From an uncultured Clostridia bacterium (GTDB lineage: Bacteria; Bacillota; Clostridia; Christensenellales; UBA1242), in NCBI GenBank assembly GCA_937891595.1, contig CALATF010000065.1:1-24425 (forward strand): 24,425 bases of DNA, read 5' to 3'. Both the position numbers and the translations under genes were made by a program. Below the pieces are notes generated by a model that worked only from the letters and a program-made list of their open reading frames with translations, was not told where the DNA came from and searched no databases. Below are positions 15,550-22,743 of the stretch, piece after piece. The number at the start of each line of letters is the position of its first letter. Position 1 is the first letter of the stretch.

Positions 15550-16080
15550 ATGGAAATAGGTTTAAAAATCAAAAATTTAAGACAAACAAAAAATCTTACG
15601 CAAGAAGAACTTGCTAATAGATGTGAATTAACTAAAGGATATATAAGCCAGTTAGAAAACGATTTAACTAGCCCGTCTATAGAAACACTTAAAGATTTAC
15701 TTAATGCATTAGGCAGTAGCTTTAGTGAATTTTTTGAAGATGACGAACCGCAAGTAGTTTTTAAAAAAGAAGAATATATAGAAAAACTTAATGAAAACAC
15801 TAAAACTACATGGCTAGTGCCCACGTCACAAAAAAACAGTATGGAGCCCATTGTGGTGGAACTTAATAAAAATGCTTCAACCGAAAAAGATTTAGCTCAT
15901 GAAGGTGAAGAATTTGGATTTGTTGTAAGTGGCAAAATAGAATTAAATGTTGGTAAACAAAAATATGTTGTAAACCAAAACGAAACTTTCTATTTCGTAG
16001 CCAACAAGCCTCATTACATAAAAAACCTATCTTCAAACACAAGCAAAATTCTATGGGTATCTTGCCCACCAAATTTTTAA
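15550..16080 (+). CDS. XRE-family regulator with cupin domain (polyamine-operon regulator)
   Basis: This 176-residue protein has an N-terminal helix-turn-helix (about 5-60, with LRQTKNLTQEELANRC and TKGYISQLEN) and a C-terminal cupin sensor domain (about 100-172, with HEGEEFGFVVSGKIELNVG). This is the architecture of PuuR-type regulators often found as the first gene of polyamine transport operons. The cupin would sense a small ligand, plausibly a polyamine. The ATG follows an AAAAGGAAA site. potA starts 27 bp after the stop, so it is the promoter-proximal gene of the operon. The half-sites at its own transcription start suggest autorepression. Ligand and operator are inferred. Confidence 0.9.
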   Translation: MEIGLKIKNLRQTKNLTQEELANRCELTKGYISQLENDLTSPSIETLKDLLNALGSSFSEFFEDDEPQVVFKKEEYIEKLNENTKTTWLVPTSQKNSMEPIVVELNKNASTEKDLAHEGEEFGFVVSGKIELNVGKQKYVVNQNETFYFVANKPHYIKNLSSNTSKILWVSCPPNF

Positions 16081-16106
16081 AAATTTAATCAAAGGAAAAA
16101 ACTAAT

Positions 16107-17618
16107 ATGGCAGAAAATAAAAAATTAGATAATATTATAAAAATTAACAATGTAACAAAAATTTTTGATGGCGTAACAGTAATTGATGATTTAACTTTAT
16201 CTATTAAAAGAGGTAAATTTGTTACCCTACTTGGCGCTAGCGGTTGTGGAAAAACTACCCTTCTTAGAATGATTGCAGGTTTTGAAACTCCAACAAATGG
16301 AAAAATTTTTATAGAAGACCAAGATGTAACAGACATTCCGCCTTATAACAGACCAGTAAATACCGTCTTCCAAAAATACGCATTATTCCCACATCTTAAC
16401 GTATTTAAAAACATTGCTTTTGGCTTAAAACTTAAAGATTTACCACAAGAGTTACAACAAAAAGTTGATGAATACAAAGAACAACAAAAAGGTATTTTTA
16501 AATGTATAAAAACTAAAAGATATGCTAAAAAGCTTAAAGATGAATATATTTTAGAAAAAGTTAAGAAAGCATTAAAAATGGTTAACCTTGAAGGCTATGG
16601 ATATAGAAACGTAAATACACTAAGTGGCGGTCAACAACAAAGAGTTGCTATAGCACGTGCTATTGTTTGTGAACCAAAAGTTTTATTACTTGACGAACCC
16701 CTTGGTGCTTTAGACCTTAAAATGCGTAAGGAAATGCAAATAGAACTTATGGGAATTCATAAAAACTTAGGCATTACATTTATTTATGTTACCCACGACC
16801 AAGAAGAAGCGCTTACAATGTCAGACGAAATAGTTGTTTTAAACGACGGCGTAATACAACAAATAGGCAGTCCAAAGAAAATTTATGACGAACCAGCAAA
16901 CGCTTTTGTTGCAGACTTTATAGGCCAAAGTAATATTTTAAGCGGTCAAATGTTAAAAGATTACACTATTAAATTTTTAAACACTACTTTTGAATGCTTA
17001 GATAAAGGCTTTGATAAAAATGAAAAGGTTGATATTGTTATTCGTCCAGAAGACATTAAAGTTTGTCCAGTAGATAGCGACAAAGGGCAAATTAAAGGCA
17101 AAGTAATTAGTTCATGCTTTAAAGGGACTTTCTTTCAAATGGAAATTGAATGCGAAAATTATCAATTCACAGTTCAATCTACAACTGAAGCAAAACCAGA
17201 TAGCGAAGTCTCTTTACACTTTACACCTAATAGTATTCATGTTATGAAAAAACTTCGTTCAATAAATGAATTTATAGGTAAAATGACTTCAGAAAACACC
17301 GTTGAATTTTGTGGTGGCGAATTTGAAGTTAATACAAATGGTCAAACTTTTGAAAAAGGTGACGATGTTAAAGTTAAAGTTAAATTTGAAGACGTTATTT
17401 TAACAGACGACGAAAACGACGGTATAATAGGCGCTAACGTAACTCAAACTCTTTACAAAGGCAATTATAACCAAGTTCAAGTTTATACAGATACCGACGA
17501 AGACTTTTATATCGATACAAAAGATGACTGGGATATTAACGATCGTGTTGGTATTAAAATTAGTCCTCTTGCTTTAAGTTTAGAAAAAATTACACCAGAA
17601 GAAGCCGAGGAGGATTAA
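16107..17618 (+). CDS. potA: Spermidine/putrescine ABC transporter ATP-binding protein
   Basis: This ATPase of the polyamine importer powers PotB/PotC. Walker A GASGCGKTT (43-51), Q-loop Q89, signature LSGGQQQR (172-179), Walker B VLLLDEP (192-198) and switch H230 are intact. At 503 residues it is far longer than usual (about 350-380), for two reasons. A Lys/Glu-rich insertion of about 30 residues (116-147) sits in the helical subdomain before the signature. The C-terminal part holds one TOBE-like region (about 275-380, with VIRPEDIKV) plus a second one (about 390-492) with a similar pattern. Start ATG 16107 has AAAGGA. The stop overlaps the GAGGAGGA site of potB, so translation is linked. 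Confidence 0.95.
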   Translation: MAENKKLDNIIKINNVTKIFDGVTVIDDLTLSIKRGKFVTLLGASGCGKTTLLRMIAGFETPTNGKIFIEDQDVTDIPPYNRPVNTVFQKYALFPHLNVFKNIAFGLKLKDLPQELQQKVDEYKEQQKGIFKCIKTKRYAKKLKDEYILEKVKKALKMVNLEGYGYRNVNTLSGGQQQRVAIARAIVCEPKVLLLDEPLGALDLKMRKEMQIELMGIHKNLGITFIYVTHDQEEALTMSDEIVVLNDGVIQQIGSPKKIYDEPANAFVADFIGQSNILSGQMLKDYTIKFLNTTFECLDKGFDKNEKVDIVIRPEDIKVCPVDSDKGQIKGKVISSCFKGTFFQMEIECENYQFTVQSTTEAKPDSEVSLHFTPNSIHVMKKLRSINEFIGKMTSENTVEFCGGEFEVNTNGQTFEKGDDVKVKVKFEDVILTDDENDGIIGANVTQTLYKGNYNQVQVYTDTDEDFYIDTKDDWDINDRVGIKISPLALSLEKITPEEAEED

Positions 17619-17626
17619 TAAAACAA

Positions 17627-18439
17627 ATGAAAAAATTTAAATTTAAAAAGCAACATTTTGCTTTTCCTTATACAATTATTTCTATTGTTTTTGTAATTGT
17701 TCCACTTTTAATTTTAATGTATTATGCTTTTACAGATAAATATACTGGTCAATTTACACTTTCAAACTTTAGATTATTCGGCGAACTTTCAATGTGGAAA
17801 ATTATGGGTATTTCTTTCTTAATGGCATTTTTAACCACCCTAATTTGTTTACTACTTGCCTACCCTCTTGCAATGGCACTATGCAGAATAAAATCTAACA
17901 AAACTTTTATTATTGTTATGATGTTTGTACTTCCTATGTGGATAAATTCCCTTCTTAGAATTTACTCTGTAAAATTATTATTCAACGAATTTTTAAATAT
18001 AGATAAAGGCTTCTTCCTTTCTTTAATAGGAATGGTTTACGATTTCTTCCCATTTATGTTGCTTCCTATTTACACAAGCTTAAGCAACATGAATAAAAGT
18101 TATTTCGAAGCCTCTAACGACCTTGGTGCAAACGCATTTAAAACATTTACAAAAGTTCAATTACCACTTTCTGCACCTGGAATTACAAGCGGAATATTAA
18201 TGGTATTTATGCCAGCAGTTTCCACCTTTGCAATTAATGATATTTTAGGTAGCAGTCAATACTGGTTATTTGGTAACGAAATTTATTTCTGGTTCCAAAA
18301 AAGCTTATACAACATAGGCTCTGCACTAGCATTTGTAATGTTACTACTTATTGTATTATCTGTTTTTGTTTCCTCACTTATAAACAAAGCAACAGAACCT
18401 TCTCAAAAATCTAATAAAAAAGGAAGGTATTCAGTATGA
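17627..18439 (+). CDS. potB: Spermidine/putrescine ABC transporter permease PotB
   Basis: This 270-residue inner-membrane permease has about six helices (around 13-33, 60-85, 93-113, 128-150, 185-203, 232-252). The cytoplasmic coupling EAA loop is EASNDLGANAFKTFTKVQLP (161-180). It pairs with PotC to form the channel that receives substrate from PotD. Its start lies 8 bp after the potA stop and uses the GAGGAGGA at the end of potA; its TGA overlaps the potC ATG by 4 bp (ATGA). The basic C-terminal end is cytosolic. Substrate is assigned by operon context and by the PotD-like binding protein. Confidence 0.94.
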   Translation: MKKFKFKKQHFAFPYTIISIVFVIVPLLILMYYAFTDKYTGQFTLSNFRLFGELSMWKIMGISFLMAFLTTLICLLLAYPLAMALCRIKSNKTFIIVMMFVLPMWINSLLRIYSVKLLFNEFLNIDKGFFLSLIGMVYDFFPFMLLPIYTSLSNMNKSYFEASNDLGANAFKTFTKVQLPLSAPGITSGILMVFMPAVSTFAINDILGSSQYWLFGNEIYFWFQKSLYNIGSALAFVMLLLIVLSVFVSSLINKATEPSQKSNKKGRYSV

Positions 18440-19236
18440 AAAGAACAAAAAGCAAAGTAGCTTCAATTATCTTTATTATAATAATGGCTTTACTTGTTTA
18501 TATGCCTACTTTACTACTCATGGTTTATTCATTTACAACTTCTAAAACAATAGGTCAATGGAACGGCTTTAGCTTTGATTTATATGTAGAAATGTTCAAC
18601 GACCCTGAAATTATGACAGCTCTACTTAACACTCTCATAGTTGGCGTAACTGCTTCAGTATTAGCAAGTATAATAGGCGTTGTATCATCAGTTGGAATTT
18701 ATAGCATGAAAAAATCTGGCAGAAAACTTATGGACGGCATAACCCAAATAACAATGGTTAATGCAGATATAGTCACCGCTGCAGCATTTATGATGTTCTT
18801 TATTTTAGTTCAAATTATACCAGACGGTTTTGCAACTTTAATTGTTGCCCATACAGTAATTTGCACACCTTATGTAATAATGTCAGTTCTTCCAAAACTT
18901 AGCCAGTTAGACCCAAATGTTTACGAAGCAGGCCTAGACCTTGGTGCAACACCAAGCAAAACTCTTTGGAAAGTTATGGTACCACAATTATTGCCAGCAA
19001 TTATCTCTGGCTTTGCACTAGCTTTTACAATTAGTTTAGATGATTTTACCATTTCAACATTTGTAAGTTCTAGCGTAGATACTATTCCACAATATTTATA
19101 CAATAAATTAAAATTCAAAGGTGTAATGCCTGTATTACGTGCATTATCCACTTTAATATTAGTTGTTGCATTTATTATACTTATTACAATTAATGTTGTT
19201 CAAAATAAAAAGAAAAAACAAAAAACATTTTTTTAA
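18436..19236 (+). CDS. potC: Spermidine/putrescine ABC transporter permease PotC
   Basis: The second permease of the importer, 266 residues, has about six helices (around 9-31, 62-90, 107-126, 134-153, 185-205, 235-256). Its EAA loop is EAGLDLGATPSKTLWKVMVP (164-183). The LDDFTISTFVSS segment (201-212) is typical of PotC-type subunits. The ATG overlaps the potB stop by 4 bp, with AAAAGGAAGG upstream. A Lys-rich tail ends the protein. The potD ribosome-binding site follows within 14 bp. Confidence 0.94.
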   Translation: MKRTKSKVASIIFIIIMALLVYMPTLLLMVYSFTTSKTIGQWNGFSFDLYVEMFNDPEIMTALLNTLIVGVTASVLASIIGVVSSVGIYSMKKSGRKLMDGITQITMVNADIVTAAAFMMFFILVQIIPDGFATLIVAHTVICTPYVIMSVLPKLSQLDPNVYEAGLDLGATPSKTLWKVMVPQLLPAIISGFALAFTISLDDFTISTFVSSSVDTIPQYLYNKLKFKGVMPVLRALSTLILVVAFIILITINVVQNKKKKQKTFF

Positions 19237-19249
19237 AAGGAGCTAGAAA

Positions 19250-20590
19250 ATGAAAATAATAAAAAGAATAATATTTAGTATTTTAAGTTTAGTTTTAATA
19301 TTTTCTTCCAGCGTTTTCTTTTCTGGCTGTGGCAACCGCGAAGAAATATTAAGATTATATGTACCAGGCGAATACATACCAGACGAAGTTTTAACCGGAT
19401 TTGAAGAATGGTATAAAGAAGTTACAGGCAAAAACATTACTGTTAAGAAAAAAGAATTTGATAGCAACGAAACAATGTACACAATGGTAGCAGTAAAAAA
19501 ACAAGATTTTGATGTAATTTGTCCAAGCGATTATATGGTAGAACGTCTTAAAAACGAAGGTTTACTAGTTAAATTAGATGCAGAAGTTTCCGCTGAAGTA
19601 AAACAAAAAGTTTTAGGCGAACAACAACAAGACCTTTCCTACCCAAACCAAGATTTTATGAATTTAATATTAGATTCATTTGACCCAACTTTTGAATATA
19701 CTGCCCCATACATGTGGGGTACAATGGGAATAATGTATTATTACCATGGTGACCAAAAAAATACTAATGCAGTGGAAAATGCAGACGCACAAAAATCGAC
19801 TTGGCAGAGTTTGTTTGATGTTACAGAACGCAAAATATATATGAAAGATAGCGAAAGAGATACTTACACAATCGCGCTTTTCGATTATTACTATGACCAA
19901 CTTTATGAACTTAGCGATGAGTTTACAAATTTTGAAAATGAAGAATATCAAGCTTTAATTAAAGAAATTTTCACTCTTGGAACAAACTTTGAAGAAAAAT
20001 TAGAAAATGCTAAAGTAACTTTACAAAATCAAAAGAAATATGTTTATGACTATGAAACAGACGAAGGCAAAGACGATTTATTAACTTCAAAAGGCGCAGA
20101 AGGATATTACGGAATGTTCTGGTCATGTGATGCTGGTTATATTATGGCAGACTGGAGTGGCGACGAAGTTGTTTATAACGAAAACTTCCGTTATATTGTA
20201 CCAACCGAAGGCTCTAATGTTTGGGTAGACAGCTTCTGCATCCCAAAATATGCAGGCAACAAAACAGCAGCTAACCTTTTTATGCAATATATTTCAGAAC
20301 CAGATGTAGCTTTTGATTGCATGGATTATGCTGGTTGCACAAGCGCAATTTATCAAACTACAGAAGATTATTACAATTATTTAACAGATAAAGAAGAAAA
20401 TGAAATATTCTTAAACACTTCCAAAGCTTTCCAAGCAATGTTCCTTTCCCTTATGTTCCCTAATAGAGATATTACTGTTGGCGATTTTGAGTTTAAAAGC
20501 CCACTTAAAAAATGTGGAATTATGCGTGACCTTGGAACTAAAGCAAGTGATGAACTACTTATAATGTGGTCAATATTAAAAAGATATTAA
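19250..20590 (+). CDS. potD: Spermidine/putrescine-binding lipoprotein PotD
   Basis: This is the extracytoplasmic solute-binding protein, anchored as a lipoprotein: a signal helix (6-24) is followed by the lipobox FSGC with C27. Ligand-site patterns of PotD are present: FDSNETMYTM (70-79), PSDYMVERL (92-100) and VWVDSFCIP (324-332), where W325 and D327 match the E. coli W255/D257 pair that binds the polyamine. The mature protein is about 70-100 residues longer than E. coli PotD. The extra is mostly an acidic helical insertion about 215-280 between the two lobes. An AAAGGAG site precedes the ATG. A bidirectional terminator follows, so this is the last gene of the operon. Spermidine versus putrescine preference cannot be told. 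Confidence 0.95.
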   Translation: MKIIKRIIFSILSLVLIFSSSVFFSGCGNREEILRLYVPGEYIPDEVLTGFEEWYKEVTGKNITVKKKEFDSNETMYTMVAVKKQDFDVICPSDYMVERLKNEGLLVKLDAEVSAEVKQKVLGEQQQDLSYPNQDFMNLILDSFDPTFEYTAPYMWGTMGIMYYYHGDQKNTNAVENADAQKSTWQSLFDVTERKIYMKDSERDTYTIALFDYYYDQLYELSDEFTNFENEEYQALIKEIFTLGTNFEEKLENAKVTLQNQKKYVYDYETDEGKDDLLTSKGAEGYYGMFWSCDAGYIMADWSGDEVVYNENFRYIVPTEGSNVWVDSFCIPKYAGNKTAANLFMQYISEPDVAFDCMDYAGCTSAIYQTTEDYYNYLTDKEENEIFLNTSKAFQAMFLSLMFPNRDITVGDFEFKSPLKKCGIMRDLGTKASDELLIMWSILKRY

Positions 20591-20616
20591 AATAAAATAT
20601 GTTTAAAAAATAACAA

Positions 20617-20656
20617 CAAAAAAAGCAGATTGAATACACAATCTGCTTTTTATTTT
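20617..20656. terminator. Bidirectional terminator between potD and the lipoprotein gene
   Basis: A perfect 12-bp stem, AAAAAGCAGATT (20620-20631) with AATCTGCTTTTT (20640-20651), and an 8-nt loop. A T-run follows on the plus strand (ending potD) and a T-run on the minus strand (ending the convergent lipoprotein gene). Confidence 0.93.
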
Positions 20657-20668
20657 TAATTATGTAAA

Positions 20669-21418
20669 TTATTCAGCTGGAACAACTTCAATTGTAAAGT
20701 GGCTATCTGAAGAATCTTCTACTGTATTGAAGAAGAAATGGAAATATAAATTTGTATCTTCTTCAAGTGTTAAATAATAATTTCCACCTTCTTTGTCTAA
20801 AGAAGCATTTAATAAATTATTTTCTGAATCGTATATTTCTGGAAAACTTACAAAATCTGATCTTGTATATATTAAATATCTTCCTGCAGTAGCTTCAAAC
20901 ATACAGCAATAATTTTCGCCTTCATAAGAATATGAAGTTTCATCTAAATCTAATACAGCTTCATTACCATCTAAAACTAATTCATTAGCTTCTGAGTGAG
21001 TAGCTTCATACATATTAATTGAAGCACCAACTGTTTTAGCACCTGCTGTTATTTCAATGTAAACATAACCATCTACTGGAAGTGTATCGAAATATTTTTC
21101 ACCAGTAACATCAAACCAACCATTTTTATATTTAGCATAATATTTAATATCTTCACTTGCAAGTAAACTTCCAGAACGTGCATAGTGTTGACCTTGTTCA
21201 ACTTTATATCTGAAATATACTTTTTCTCCTTTTTCCATGTCAATATTTTCGTGTGTTTGGTTAATAGTTAAAGTAGTTCCAGTGTAGTGACCACAATCAC
21301 AAAGCCCATGTGTTGTATTAGCATGTGTACATGGTTTTTCGCCACAACCTGCAATAGCAAACATACATGGTATAACAAAAATCAAAGCAAGCATAAATGT
21401 TAAAAATTTCTTTTTCAT
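20669..21418 (-). CDS. Secreted lipoprotein with a Cys/His cluster, function unknown
   Basis: The 249-residue protein has a signal helix (5-20) and lipobox AIAGC with C25, so it is anchored outside the cell membrane. Just after the lipid anchor is a compact cluster C30, H32, C40, C42, H44 (CTHANTTHGLCDCGH), resembling the C-x-H...C-x-x-CG modules seen in surface proteins of clostridia; it could bind metal or form a disulfide. The rest is beta-rich with two similar blocks (about 48-138 and 150-247) that look like pre-peptidase C-terminal-type sandwiches, an uncertain assignment. AAAGGAG precedes the ATG. Its upstream DNA carries a large leader hairpin and three phased heptamers. The LuxR-type regulator is the next gene on the same strand, which makes it the likely controller. 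Confidence 0.85.
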   Translation of the reverse strand: MKKKFLTFMLALIFVIPCMFAIAGCGEKPCTHANTTHGLCDCGHYTGTTLTINQTHENIDMEKGEKVYFRYKVEQGQHYARSGSLLASEDIKYYAKYKNGWFDVTGEKYFDTLPVDGYVYIEITAGAKTVGASINMYEATHSEANELVLDGNEAVLDLDETSYSYEGENYCCMFEATAGRYLIYTRSDFVSFPEIYDSENNLLNASLDKEGGNYYLTLEEDTNLYFHFFFNTVEDSSDSHFTIEVVPAE

Positions 21419-21466
21419 ATTTTTTTCTCCTTTTTTATTTGTTTTTTAAAACACAAGTATTTTAAC

Positions 21467-21506
21467 ATGGTAGCCCAAAAAAAGTTATGTTTTTTAGGGC
21501 TACCAT
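21467..21506 (-). promoter_or_regulatory. Strong leader hairpin before the lipoprotein gene
   Basis: A perfect 10-bp stem, ATGGTAGCCC (21467-21476) with GGGCTACCAT (21497-21506), continues after an A/A mismatch into 6 A-T pairs with a 6-nt loop. On the minus strand no T-tract follows, so it is not a terminator for that strand. It lies in the leader about 50 bp before the start codon, and mRNA stabilisation or a binding site is possible. Confidence 0.55.
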
Positions 21507-21517
21507 TTTGTAATTTT

Positions 21518-21557
21518 AGTCCACTTTTTCACTTACTATAGTCTACCCAAAGTCTAC
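21518..21557 (-). promoter_or_regulatory. Three helically phased heptamers (GTRGACT) upstream of the lipoprotein gene
   Basis: Read on the minus strand, GTAGACT occurs at 21551-21557 and 21540-21546, and GTGGACT at 21518-21524. Start-to-start distances are 11 and 22 bp, that is, one and two helical turns. A TATAGT (5/6 match to -10) follows the second repeat, and a TAAAAT overlaps the third. Same-face direct repeats are typical of activator sites, and the LuxR-domain protein encoded next door is the obvious candidate binder. Confidence 0.55.
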
Positions 21558-21563
21558 TATAAC

Positions 21564-21598
21564 AAAAAAAGAACTATCCTCTTTTTTTCAGATAGCTC
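21564..21598 (-). terminator. Terminator of the 7TM-LuxR gene
   Basis: On the minus strand GAGCTATC pairs with GATAGTTC (one G-T pair) around a 12-nt loop, followed by seven Ts. It starts 9 bp after the stop codon and separates the regulator from the lipoprotein transcript. Confidence 0.82.
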
Positions 21599-21606
21599 AT
21601 TTAATT

Positions 21607-22572
21607 TTAAACATATTTTTTTGCTTTTTTATAAAGTTCTGTTCTGTTTTCCACTTCAAGCTTTTTAAAAATATTTGCGGTATGCTTTTTAACTGCACTT
21701 TCTGTTATAAATAATAAGTTGGCAATATTTTTACGTTTTTCACCGCTTAAAATAAGTTTTAAAACATCTTTTTCTCTTGTAGTTAATTTTGTTAGTTTTT
21801 TATAATTTGCAAATATACTATTAATTTGTTCTTGGGTAAAGTTTATTGAAGCCTCTTTATTTTCTTCTTCTTTAACATTTTCATTTATTGTTTTATTCTT
21901 ATTATTTATTACTAACCCATATTCTTGCAACATACCATAAAGCATTAACAACAAGCATTCATTAACAATATATGAAACACATAAAAATTCAAAATTATGC
22001 GGTACAAATTGTTCTATAAGCCAAACTAAAATATTACCAAATACTACAACTGATAAAAACACTGCATGCATTTTAGATTTTAATTTGTTTTTTAATATTG
22101 CATATATTGTTATTGATACCATACTTGCAAAATATCCAAATAAATAAGCATAATATATTAAATGAAGTGGCCCATATTCTTTTACAAGTTTATATCCCCC
22201 ATTTACAGCTTGTAACCAAACTTGTTTATAATAAATAGGTAAATATCCGCCACTAGTTGCAATAAATAACATTACAACGCCCAAAACTAGAAGGGCTATT
22301 ATTAATTTTTTAGAATGTTTTATATGGCAAACATCTAAAACTAGCATTAACATAAAAAATGGCAAAAATACATTACCCAAATAGGCAATACTATTACTAA
22401 TTAATGCAAAAGATATTGTATTTGAAACAGATAAAAGAAAATACCCACTATTGCAAACAAAAATAGAAATAAATAATAGCATTAGCCAAATATTTCTTTT
22501 TTTATCTACTATAAAAAATATTCCAAGTAATACTGCCGAAACTAAACAAACAATCCCATAAAATATAGCCAT
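21607..22572 (-). CDS. Membrane-bound regulator: seven-helix sensor fused to LuxR-type DNA-binding domain
   Basis: The 321-residue protein has seven hydrophobic helices (about 2-22, 28-47, 53-81, 89-108, 137-160, 168-189, 194-215). This layout resembles the 7TM N-terminal sensor (HisKA_7TM-type) of some histidine kinases. A charged linker (222-245) follows, then a LuxR/GerE helix-turn-helix (262-316) with the signature LTTREKDVLKLILSGEKRK, ITESAVKKHTANIFKKLEV and NRTEL. There is no kinase, receiver or ligand domain between them, so it would be a one-component, membrane-tethered transcription factor. The ATG at 22572 is preceded directly by an in-frame TAA. Its best ribosome site, GGGGAG, is about 16 nt away, longer than usual. 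It has a -10-type promoter and its own terminator, and lies just upstream of the lipoprotein gene. Confidence 0.9.
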   Translation of the reverse strand: MAIFYGIVCLVSAVLLGIFFIVDKKRNIWLMLLFISIFVCNSGYFLLSVSNTISFALISNSIAYLGNVFLPFFMLMLVLDVCHIKHSKKLIIALLVLGVVMLFIATSGGYLPIYYKQVWLQAVNGGYKLVKEYGPLHLIYYAYLFGYFASMVSITIYAILKNKLKSKMHAVFLSVVVFGNILVWLIEQFVPHNFEFLCVSYIVNECLLLMLYGMLQEYGLVINNKNKTINENVKEEENKEASINFTQEQINSIFANYKKLTKLTTREKDVLKLILSGEKRKNIANLLFITESAVKKHTANIFKKLEVENRTELYKKAKKYV

Positions 22573-22624
22573 TTACTTTTATTATTTTCTCCCCTTAAGT
22601 ATATTATTATAATAAGTCTTTCAT

Positions 22625-22633
22625 ATTATATCA
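22625..22633 (-). promoter_or_regulatory. Promoter of the 7TM-LuxR gene (extended -10)
   Basis: TGATATAAT (minus strand) gives a TGn extension plus perfect TATAAT (22625-22630), without a good -35. A second TATAAT at 22606-22611 is nearer the start codon. The GGGGAG site lies further downstream. Confidence 0.55.
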
Positions 22634-22680
22634 TAACTATATTTACACACAAAACAAATATCAAGTTTTAAATTTTATAT

Positions 22681-22720
22681 AAAAAAAGAATTGATAATTT
22701 TTATATTATCAATTCTTTTT
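22681..22720 (-). terminator. queA terminator (bidirectional shape)
   Basis: A perfect 16-bp stem, AAAAAGAATTGATAAT (22683-22698) with ATTATCAATTCTTTTT (22705-22720), and a 6-nt loop. T-runs arise on both strands. It lies just past the queA stop. Confidence 0.9.
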
Positions 22721-22743
22721 AATTATTAAAAATAAAAATTATT

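Noticed and set aside
15465..15851. 128-codon minus-strand frame
   Set aside because: It is antisense to the XRE-cupin gene and its leader, Ser/Leu/Phe-rich as expected for a shadow frame, with no ribosome site.
21467..21506. Terminator for the 7TM-LuxR gene
   Set aside because: That gene already has a proper terminator at 21564-21598, and on the minus strand no T-tract follows this hairpin.
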